Shown here piece after piece: positions 1 to 6,254 of a stretch of DNA of 34,732 nt. The position numbers and the translations under genes were made by a program. Below the pieces are notes generated by a model. It made no database searches, was not told the origin of the DNA, and saw only the letters and a program-made list of their open reading frames with translations. The stretch's first letter is position 1; each line of letters opens with the position of its first letter. This DNA comes from Promethearchaeota archaeon (GTDB lineage: Archaea; Asgardarchaeota; Lokiarchaeia; Sigyniarchaeales; SOKP01): positions 54,464 to 89,195 of the forward strand of contig CP070805.1 in the NCBI GenBank assembly GCA_020343655.1, written 5' to 3'.

Positions 1-1184
1 ACATCTATTATGTTGGATATGTGGATTGGGAAGTTAGGAATTTTCATGGTTACAGCACTCATAGGGGTTCAAGTTACAATGCATATATAGTGAAGAGTGG
101 GGAAAAAACTGTATTAATAGATACAGTAAAACGACCTTATTTTGAATATTTTTTGAAGAATATTAATGAAGTATGTGATCCAGAAGAAATTGATTATTTT
201 ATCACAAACCACGTAGAGATGGATCACTCTGGTTCTTTTCCACTTATAATAAAGCACCTACCCAACGCTGAGCTAATCGCATCAGAAAGGGGTGTTGACG
301 TATTAAGAGCACATTTCCATCATGAAGTTGGAGATGATATTTTTAATAAAATAAGAGCAGTTAAGGAGGGAGATATTTTAGATATTGGAAATGGTAAGAA
401 ATTTACATTTGTACCAATACCTATGATCCATTGGCCAGATTCAATGGTTTCCTTTATGACAGATGAAAATGGCAAGAATGTTCTTTTCTCAAATGACGCA
501 TTTGGTCAACATTATGCCACTTCAAAGCGTTGGGATGACGAAAATGATTTGACTGAAGTTTTTCAAGAAGCAGAAAAGTATTATGCTAATATATTGCTCC
601 ATCTTTCTGGACTAATAGCAAAAGCATTACCTAAGGTTGGAGCGCTACCTATTGAAGTTATCTGTACATCTCATGGTGTATGCTGGAGAAGCCATATTCC
701 AGAAATAATTGAAAAATATACAAAATGGTGTAAGGGAGAAATTGAGGAAAAAAGTGTTCTAATTGTTTACGACTCAATGTGGGATAGCACTAAAAAAATT
801 GCAGAAACCTTGACTAAAGAAATTAAACATCGAGGAATTCCGGTAAAAAGGTATAAATTAACGACTGCTGATTATTCAGATGTAATTACCGAAGCCATGA
901 AAGCAAAAGCCATATTAATTGGGAGTCCTACCCTAAATAATGGATTATATCCGACTGTAGCAGAATACTTATCTTATCAAAAAGGATTAAAACCAATGAA
1001 TAAAGTTGGGCTGGCTTTTGGTTCATACGGTTGGGGTGGAGGTGCTGTAAAAGAGATTGTTGAATTGATGAAAGGTGCTAAAATAGATGTTATGGAAGAG
1101 ACAATTGAAATTAAATTTGTACCTAAACCGGAAGATTTAGACTTTAAAGAAATTATAGACAAACTAGTTGAAAAAATGGGATAA
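1..1184 (+). CDS. Flavodiiron protein (FprA/NorV-type O2 or NO reductase), 5'-truncated by window edge
   Basis: This is a cytoplasmic flavodiiron protein that reduces O2 to water (or NO to N2O) at a di-iron site next to FMN. The frame is open from the first full codon at position 3 and reads Ile-Tyr-Tyr-Val-Gly-Tyr before the GTG at 21. Family members have a YWVGAxDW-like segment here, so the GTG is probably an internal Val and the true start lies outside the window. Counting from 21, the metallo-beta-lactamase domain (about 1-235) carries His64-x-Glu66-x-Asp68-His69, His137 and Asp159, then a TSHG His. A flavodoxin domain follows (about 245-387; VLIVYDSMWDSTKK phosphate loop). There is no C-terminal rubredoxin extension, so a separate electron donor (F420H2, ferredoxin or rubredoxin) is expected. 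It lies 15 nt upstream of the acyl-CoA dehydrogenase. With the superoxide reductase and rubrerythrin at 5-6 kb it forms an oxygen-defence set. The family is certain; O2 versus NO preference is not. Confidence 0.93.
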   Translation, partial: IYYVGYVDWEVRNFHGYSTHRGSSYNAYIVKSGEKTVLIDTVKRPYFEYFLKNINEVCDPEEIDYFITNHVEMDHSGSFPLIIKHLPNAELIASERGVDVLRAHFHHEVGDDIFNKIRAVKEGDILDIGNGKKFTFVPIPMIHWPDSMVSFMTDENGKNVLFSNDAFGQHYATSKRWDDENDLTEVFQEAEKYYANILLHLSGLIAKALPKVGALPIEVICTSHGVCWRSHIPEIIEKYTKWCKGEIEEKSVLIVYDSMWDSTKKIAETLTKEIKHRGIPVKRYKLTTADYSDVITEAMKAKAILIGSPTLNNGLYPTVAEYLSYQKGLKPMNKVGLAFGSYGWGGGAVKEIVELMKGAKIDVMEETIEIKFVPKPEDLDFKEIIDKLVEKMG

Positions 1185-1199
1185 AAAGAGGGTAAAAAA

Positions 1200-2381
1200 A
1201 TGGATTTTCTGTTAACTGAAGAACAAAAAGCTTTACAAAAAAAAGCAAGAGAGTTTGCAATTCGTGAAGTTTTACCGGTTGCAAGAAAATATGATGAATC
1301 GGAAGAGTTTCCCCTTCCAGTTATTAAAAAAGCTTGGGAAGAAGGATTATTGAATTTAGGAATCCCTAAAGAATACGGTGGACCTGGTTATGGCTTATTA
1401 AGTTCCTGTATTGTTGTTGAGGAAATATCATCTGCATGTCCTGGAATTGCGACTTCAATCTTTGATAATAACCTTGGTGCTGAACCAATTGTAATTGGCG
1501 GAAATGAAGAGCAGAAGCAAAGGATTTTAAAAGAATTGGTTAACGAGTTTAAACTGGTTGCCTTTGCAACTTCTGAACCAACAATGGGTTCTGATGTCGC
1601 AGGAATGAAATGTTTGGCAGAGAAAGATGGAGATGAATATATTTTAAATGGAACTAAATTTTGGATTACAAATGGAGGATTTGCGGATTATATCTCTGTA
1701 TTTGCAACAATCGATCCTGAAAAAAAGCATAAGGGAATTGCTGCCTTTATCGTGGATACTAAAAGTGATGGTGTAAAATTAGGAAAACATATTCCAAAAT
1801 TAGGTCAAAGATCATCAAATACGGTATCAGTTGGCTTAAAAGATGTTAGAATCCCCAAAGAAAATATTCTTGCTAAACCTGGAAGAGGCTTTGTTTTAGC
1901 TATGCAAACATTTGCTCATACTCGTCCAGCGATAGGTGCTTTTGCTTGCGGGTGCGCTCGCTCAGCTATGGAGTATTCTATCGATTATGCACAAAAGAGA
2001 GAAACTTTTGGAAGACCAATTGGAAATTATCAAGTAATCCAACAAAAAATAGCTAATATGTATAAAGACATTGAAGCCGCACGTTTATTAACATATAAAG
2101 CAGCTTGGGAAGCTGACCAAGGCATGGATAATAATTTAAGTTCCTCAATTGCTAAAGCTTTTGCTTCGGATGTTGCTATGAATGTAACAACAGAAGCGGT
2201 CCAAATTTTTGGAGGGTATGGTTATTTGAGAACATATCCGGTTGAAAAACTGTTTAGGGATGCAAAATTATACCAAATATATGAAGGAACAAGTGAAATT
2301 CAAAGAATTGTTATTTCACGATTTGCTATGAAAAGATATGAACATGCCATGCCTTATCTTGGAAAAAAGAGAACTGAATAA
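1200..2381 (+). CDS. Acyl-CoA dehydrogenase
   Basis: This is an FAD-dependent acyl-CoA dehydrogenase of 393 residues, the usual family length. It oxidises acyl-CoA to trans-2-enoyl-CoA, or the reverse in a reductive pathway. The N-terminal helical domain (about 1-115) is followed by the beta domain with the ATSEPTMGSD and WITNGG flavin-contact segments. The C-terminal helical domain has the RETFGRPI and QIFGGYGY motifs. The catalytic base is Glu362 in YEGTSEIQR, as in medium- and short-chain enzymes. An AGAGGG element sits just before the ATG, and the gene starts 15 nt after the flavodiiron stop, so the two are probably cotranscribed. No EtfAB, thiolase or hydratase gene lies nearby, so substrate chain length and direction cannot be set from context. 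The pairing with a flavodiiron protein could mean that both draw on the same electron carrier (inference). Confidence 0.95.
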   Translation: MDFLLTEEQKALQKKAREFAIREVLPVARKYDESEEFPLPVIKKAWEEGLLNLGIPKEYGGPGYGLLSSCIVVEEISSACPGIATSIFDNNLGAEPIVIGGNEEQKQRILKELVNEFKLVAFATSEPTMGSDVAGMKCLAEKDGDEYILNGTKFWITNGGFADYISVFATIDPEKKHKGIAAFIVDTKSDGVKLGKHIPKLGQRSSNTVSVGLKDVRIPKENILAKPGRGFVLAMQTFAHTRPAIGAFACGCARSAMEYSIDYAQKRETFGRPIGNYQVIQQKIANMYKDIEAARLLTYKAAWEADQGMDNNLSSSIAKAFASDVAMNVTTEAVQIFGGYGYLRTYPVEKLFRDAKLYQIYEGTSEIQRIVISRFAMKRYEHAMPYLGKKRTE

Positions 2382-2400
2382 AACTCAAATTCTATTATTT

Positions 2401-2895
2401 TTAATTCTTATTTTTTAATTGGTTCTGTTTTCTCAATTTTCTTTTTTTTAGAAAATCATAATAAGTTTTATAATATTTACGCTGGCATAAGTTATCACAG
2501 AAAACTTTAAAATTTTTATCTAACCACAGATTTCGTAGTTCATAAATTTTCAAATAATTATGAAATTTACTAAATTTATATATATCCATCGGATTTTTAC
2601 AAAATAGACATTCTCTTTTCTCTAATTCTTGTTCTATTTTTTTTAATTCATGAATTTTAAGATATCTAAAACACTCACAACAATGAAATTCTAAAATTGG
2701 AGTTTGCCATAATTTCAGAATGTATTCAGGAGTAAAATCAACATTATCACTTAAAAAATCATAAATATTCAGATCTTTACTGCAATTCCAACATGTTCTT
2801 TTCTTAAAATATTTTTCTGCTTTAATATATTCTCTTAATTTTTGAATCTTATCCCAAAGACTCGCATTATTTAACTTTTTAAAGAACAAGGACAT
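2401..2895 (-). CDS. Hypothetical protein with paired-cysteine (zinc-finger-like) motifs
   Basis: I do not recognise this 164-residue protein. It is basic and rich in Lys, Tyr and Phe. It carries four cysteine knots spread along the chain: CWNC (about 35-38), CCEC (about 72-75), CLFC (about 96-99) and CDNLC (about 132-136). Each pair is followed by an aromatic, basic segment with a similar IYDF/IYKF/LKIHEL pattern, which suggests two or more repeats of a treble-clef-like zinc-binding unit. There is no membrane segment or signal peptide, and the C-terminus is a Lys/Arg/Asn-rich tail. It converges on the acyl-CoA dehydrogenase and is separated by 83 nt from the GmhB-like gene, so it is probably its own unit. 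Nucleic-acid or ribosome binding would fit, but this is only a guess from composition. Confidence 0.7.
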   Translation of the reverse strand: MSLFFKKLNNASLWDKIQKLREYIKAEKYFKKRTCWNCSKDLNIYDFLSDNVDFTPEYILKLWQTPILEFHCCECFRYLKIHELKKIEQELEKRECLFCKNPMDIYKFSKFHNYLKIYELRNLWLDKNFKVFCDNLCQRKYYKTYYDFLKKRKLRKQNQLKNKN

Positions 2896-2978
2896 CTTTC
2901 AAATATAATCTTATATCCAACTATAATAGAATATTAGTATTAAGTACTTTTATAATAATCGTTTATAAGACTTAGGAG

Positions 2979-3527
2979 TTAAAGTAACTTCAAAATCTCT
3001 TTTGCAGCTTTTAAAAAATTATCACAAATCAGATTTGGCTTTATTCCAAGAGATTCTAATTCTTCTAAGTGTTTATCTCCATGTCCCGTTGTTAAAAAAA
3101 TTGTTCTACAACCCGCATTTATCCCAAATTGTATATCTGAAGGGTGATCACCAATTATCCAAGATTGTTTAATGTCAACATTAAATTTTTTAATTATATC
3201 TTCAATAAATTTTGTTTTAGGTTTCCTACATTCACAATTCTCCTCCCTTAAATGAGGACAAAAATATGTCTTCAAAATTACTATTTTTTGTTTTTTCAAG
3301 ACATTTATTAAATGATCGTTGAACTTTTGAAAATCTTGTATTGTATAATAACCTCTCCCTATTCCTGACTGATTTGTTACAATAAAAAAGATAAAATTGT
3401 TCTGGAGTAATTTTAATCCTTTAATCACTCCTTCTAATAATTCAAAATCTTCTATTTTATAAGCATAATTTTTGTCCTCAATTAAAGTGCCATCTCTATC
3501 CAATATGATTGCTTTTTTTCTGTTCAT
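2979..3527 (-). CDS. HAD phosphatase, GmhB type (heptose/histidinol-phosphate phosphatase family)
   Basis: This is a HAD-superfamily phosphatase of 182 residues, close to the length of D,D-heptose 1,7-bisphosphate 7-phosphatase (GmhB). Motif I is LDRDGT, with nucleophile Asp10 and acid/base Asp12. Motif II is TNQSGIGRG. The structural zinc loop CPH...CxCRKPK is typical of GmhB and of the HisB phosphatase domain. Motif III/IV is the IIGDHPSDI segment. A GGAGAG sequence precedes the ATG. The gene starts 12 nt after the stop of the upstream transporter on the same strand, so the two probably share a transcript. In archaea this family can act on sugar bisphosphates or histidinol phosphate. No other heptose or histidine genes are present here, so the substrate is left open. 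Confidence 0.88.
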   Translation of the reverse strand: MNRKKAIILDRDGTLIEDKNYAYKIEDFELLEGVIKGLKLLQNNFIFFIVTNQSGIGRGYYTIQDFQKFNDHLINVLKKQKIVILKTYFCPHLREENCECRKPKTKFIEDIIKKFNVDIKQSWIIGDHPSDIQFGINAGCRTIFLTTGHGDKHLEELESLGIKPNLICDNFLKAAKEILKLL

Positions 3528-3539
3528 TAAATCTCTCCA

Positions 3540-4940
3540 CTAAAAGAATATGAAAATTATAACCGCAAGATATAATATTCCGAGAATAATATGTAATAAG
3601 GCAAAAATTCCTCCAACCTTTAATAATTTCTTATAATTCATTCCATCAACACAATATTTTGTTGAAAGGTCTAAAGTCATCATATCTGCAGCACTCCCTT
3701 GAGGTAAAAAATTGCCACCCAAATTTATTCCCAAAATAAATGCAATTAATAATGGAACTGATGAATAACCTTCAACTATTAAAACTTGAATTATTGGAAT
3801 GAAAAGGACTGTAACAGGAACATTATCAAGAAAGGCTGAAAGAATAGATGATATAATTAAAATTAAAACGCACAATAAAAATATGTCAGCTGGAGCTATA
3901 GCAACAACAAAATCTTCGATAATAGAAATAATTCCAACTTTTTCAAAACAAAATACCAGCACAAACAAACTTATAAAGAAGAAAGGTAATTTGAAATCGA
4001 CTTTTTTGAAATAATAAGAAATATCAGGTTTTCTCTTTCCAGACTCACTTCTCCTTGGATTAACAAACACAAATAAAATCATTCCAAGAAGTCCTACAAA
4101 GAGAATATCCGGAATAATAATTAACATGATGAAGAAGATTAATAAAGCCCCCAAATTTCGATAAAATACCTTACGATTAATTGATTCTTCCAAAACTATT
4201 AATTCATGTTCCTCAATATGCTTAATATCTAAAGATTCATCAAATTCAGTACAGTGAGGTATCCAAATTTCCCTTAAGTTTTTTTTAAGAATAAAATAAT
4301 CTAAAAGAAATAAAGTGAGAAAAGTAGCAATAATAAAATAAATTGAAAGGCTAATGAAAAACCAAGCTGTTGAAAGTGAAAATCTACTTGCTATTAATAT
4401 ATTTTGTGCAGAGCCAAAAGGAGTTAGGGTTGCCGCAAGATTTATACAAATAGTCATTCCCAACAATATTGGAGTGGGATTTATTTTCATTTTTTCACTT
4501 GTAATTATTATCATAGGTATAAAGATAACTGCTACTGAAATATCTTCAATAAAAGCAGCACTTAAAGTTGAAATTAAACAAATCACCCAAAAAAACCTTC
4601 GGGTATTAGTATGGAATTTCTTCGTTATTCTTGAAGCAATTTCTTGAAAAATTAATTGTTCCTCTAATATAACTACTATTGTGAAAACAGATATCAAGAA
4701 AAAAATAACTGGCCAATCTATTGCTAAAATAAACTCATCAATAGAAATTGGTGTTGGAGAGAAAAGGAACGTAGCTGTAGCAGCAGCTAACATAGCTAAC
4801 ACACTGTAAGTTAGAAAATCTGTTTTCTCCCGAAAAAGAGCAATTATTACAATAATAAAACAGAAAATAACAAATAATTGTAAAAATATTATCATTTTTC
4901 TCTTTTCAATTGGAAATTTAATAGATTTTAATATTAACAA
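3540..4940 (-). CDS. SLC13/ArsB/NhaD-superfamily membrane transporter
   Basis: This is a polytopic inner-membrane protein of 466 residues with roughly ten to twelve hydrophobic segments, belonging to the ion-transporter superfamily that includes ArsB, NhaD Na+/H+ antiporters and SLC13 carriers. Two inverted halves are visible. Each carries a conserved re-entrant Asn-rich stretch: ICINLAATLTPFGSAQN at about 175 and ILGINLGGNFLPQGSAADM at about 405. Acidic residues in the first half (FIEDISVAV) and FLDNVPVTV in the second match the transport-site pattern of the superfamily. A charged cytoplasmic loop (about 225-250) separates the halves. The reading frame opens at 4940, but Met16 at 4895 (MIIFLQLFVIF), directly before the first membrane segment, may be the real start. 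The downstream partner is the GmhB-like phosphatase. The transported ion cannot be read from the sequence. Confidence 0.85.
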   Translation of the reverse strand: MLILKSIKFPIEKRKMIIFLQLFVIFCFIIVIIALFREKTDFLTYSVLAMLAAATATFLFSPTPISIDEFILAIDWPVIFFLISVFTIVVILEEQLIFQEIASRITKKFHTNTRRFFWVICLISTLSAAFIEDISVAVIFIPMIIITSEKMKINPTPILLGMTICINLAATLTPFGSAQNILIASRFSLSTAWFFISLSIYFIIATFLTLFLLDYFILKKNLREIWIPHCTEFDESLDIKHIEEHELIVLEESINRKVFYRNLGALLIFFIMLIIIPDILFVGLLGMILFVFVNPRRSESGKRKPDISYYFKKVDFKLPFFFISLFVLVFCFEKVGIISIIEDFVVAIAPADIFLLCVLILIISSILSAFLDNVPVTVLFIPIIQVLIVEGYSSVPLLIAFILGINLGGNFLPQGSAADMMTLDLSTKYCVDGMNYKKLLKVGGIFALLHIILGILYLAVIIFIFF

Positions 4941-5016
4941 TTATTTTTTAAAAGCTTAAAATTTCGTTATTTTACAAAATAAAAAAAAAAAAAAAGAATA
5001 ATAATTAATCTCTAAT

Positions 5017-5406
5017 TTATGAACCTCTCCAGAGGAAATGTAGATTACAATATTCCCGAGAACTAAGATCTTCCGGATCAGCTACAACAAATGTAGCTTT
5101 TGGCTCATCACCAGGATTTAAGAACTTTCTTTTATAGCAGTTACCTTTACAGATCAATTCAATCCACATAATATAATGTTGATCGGTCATAGGATGAGGA
5201 GTTCCCATTGAGATGCCTACATCAACAGTGACCTTATTTCCATCAACTGTAATCTTAGGTACATGTTTTTCACCCTTCCAATCAGCAGTTTGTTCTTCCA
5301 TAAGTTTCATTGGCTCACCACAACAAATGGTTTCTTGAGCAGCGGGATTCAAAATTTCAATTACTTTCCCACAGATGCTACATCTATATATTTCCTTTTG
5401 TTTCAT
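5017..5406 (-). CDS. dfx: Desulfoferrodoxin (2Fe superoxide reductase)
   Basis: This 129-residue protein reduces superoxide to hydrogen peroxide without releasing O2, which suits an anaerobe. The N-terminal desulforedoxin-like Fe(Cys)4 site is complete (Cys9, Cys12, Cys28, Cys29). The catalytic Fe(His)4Cys centre is also complete, with His48, His71, His77, Cys120 and His123. The lysine of the EKHVP loop, which helps attract superoxide, is present. Length and motif order match class I (2Fe) superoxide reductases. It is transcribed on its own strand just downstream of the rubrerythrin frames. The 89-nt gap between them contains a 14-bp perfect direct repeat, so it may have its own promoter. Rubrerythrin, its neighbour, would remove the peroxide that this enzyme makes. 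Confidence 0.95.
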   Translation of the reverse strand: MKQKEIYRCSICGKVIEILNPAAQETICCGEPMKLMEEQTADWKGEKHVPKITVDGNKVTVDVGISMGTPHPMTDQHYIMWIELICKGNCYKRKFLNPGDEPKATFVVADPEDLSSREYCNLHFLWRGS

Positions 5407-5426
5407 ATTTATTTCACGTGTTCTAT

Positions 5427-5476
5427 TTTTGATTTTAAATCAGATAGTTTAATTTTTAAAAATTTTGATTTTAAAT
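5427..5476. repeat. 14-bp perfect direct repeat upstream of desulfoferrodoxin
   Basis: TTTTGATTTTAAAT occurs at 5427-5440 and again at 5463-5476, a spacing of 36 bp. Both copies lie in the short gap between the rubrerythrin stop and the desulfoferrodoxin start. The sequence is AT-rich, so chance cannot be excluded, but a perfect 14-mer twice in 89 nt is a reasonable candidate for a paired operator. Confidence 0.4.
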
Positions 5477-5495
5477 TAAAAATCCATTCATTTTT

Positions 5496-5840
5496 TTAGA
5501 AATCTTCGCATTTCTTTCTATAATATGCCCGAGGATGATCACAGGATGGACATTTGAAGTCTTTAGGCAATTCATCCATTTCAACTTCATAACCACATTC
5601 CATACAAACCCAAACGATTTTCTTTCCACGTTTGAAGAAAGCATCATCACCAACTAATTTAAGAAGTTTACCGTATCGTTCTGAATGGTGTTTTTCAGCT
5701 TTTATAATTGCACCTACTCTTTTAGCAATATCGGGATACCCCTCTTTTTCAGCAGTCTCAGCTATATCAGGATAAAGAATTTGCCATTCCATATTTTCTC
5801 CTGTTATCGCAGATTTTAGATTTTCAATTGTGGTTCCCAT
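5496..5840 (-). CDS. rbr: Rubrerythrin, C-terminal part (second half of the di-iron bundle plus rubredoxin domain), in a shifted frame
   Basis: This 114-residue frame encodes the second half of a rubrerythrin, an NAD(P)H-peroxidase that works with a reductase and rubredoxin. It contains the helix with ENMEW (Glu ligands at 15 and 18), the helix with the Glu49-x-x-His52 iron ligands, and a rubredoxin-like Fe(Cys)4 domain (Cys79, Cys82, Cys97, Cys100). The ATG at 5840 lies inside the 3' end of the N-terminal frame, with a 17-nt overlap and a +1 shift. Removing one G from the GGG at 5836-5838 would join both parts into a normal rubrerythrin of about 197 residues with no residue missing at the junction. 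So this is either a frameshifted gene (real or a sequencing error) or a two-chain rubrerythrin translated by coupling. I favour a single-base indel. Confidence 0.85.
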   Translation of the reverse strand: MGTTIENLKSAITGENMEWQILYPDIAETAEKEGYPDIAKRVGAIIKAEKHHSERYGKLLKLVGDDAFFKRGKKIVWVCMECGYEVEMDELPKDFKCPSCDHPRAYYRKKCEDF

Positions 5841-6087
5841 GAGTTGTTGGAAATCCTGCTTCGGGGTTCACTTTCATTTCATCAAAAGATTCTTCCTTCT
5901 TAAGTTGTTGGAGCATTTTATAGAACCAACTCCCATGTTCTCTTTCTTGGTCTGCGGTGTCTAGAAAAATTTGGGATACTAAAACATAACCTTCTTTCTT
6001 GGCTACTTTTGAAAAGAAGGTATAACGGTTTCTAGCTTGTGATTCACCAACATAAGCAGTAAATAACTTTTTAGCAGTTTCTTTCAT
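5824..6087 (-). CDS. rbr: Rubrerythrin, N-terminal part (first half of the di-iron four-helix bundle)
   Basis: This 87-residue frame holds helices A and B of a ferritin-like rubrerythrin. Glu15 lies in VGESQARNRYTF and the Glu48-x-x-His51 ligand pair lies in QEREHG. On its own it lacks half of the iron ligands, which are supplied by the overlapping downstream frame (5496-5840). It ends five residues past the point where family alignments would continue as HGTTIENLK, because of one extra G in a GGG run. A TATA-like box flanked by two 8-bp repeats lies just upstream (6095-6123). The spacing of about 20 nt from that box to the ATG suggests a leaderless or very short-leader transcript. The role is peroxide reduction, completing the superoxide reductase next door. 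Confidence 0.85.
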   Translation of the reverse strand: MKETAKKLFTAYVGESQARNRYTFFSKVAKKEGYVLVSQIFLDTADQEREHGSWFYKMLQQLKKEESFDEMKVNPEAGFPTTHGNHN

Positions 6088-6094
6088 AGTTTTT

Positions 6095-6123
6095 AAATTC
6101 GTTTTTATAAATTGGAAATTCGT
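6095..6123 (-). promoter_or_regulatory. Candidate rubrerythrin promoter with flanking 8-bp repeats
   Basis: Read on the minus strand, a TTTATAAAAA TATA-like box (6103-6112) sits about 20 nt before the rubrerythrin ATG. It is bracketed by two identical ACGAATTT elements (6095-6102 and 6116-6123) whose starts are 21 bp apart, two helical turns. This layout would let a dimeric regulator block the TATA-binding protein. It is inferred from pattern only. Confidence 0.35.
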
Positions 6124-6254
6124 TAAATAAGAATATTTTTGGATTTAAAATATTTCGTCTATTTTTTAACTTTTTTACTTATAATTTAAAGAAGAAAATA
6201 AGATGAATTGAATAAATCAAAAATAAAAATTCGATAAAACAGACTAATGAAAGT

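Noticed and set aside
4979..4995. Poly-A run as an insertion or repeat
   Set aside because: It is a simple homopolymer-like stretch between genes in an AT-rich genome.
5800..5910. A second intron explaining the rubrerythrin frame break
   Set aside because: The two halves join without loss when just one base is removed, and I see no bulge-helix-bulge pairing at the junction; a one-base indel is simpler.
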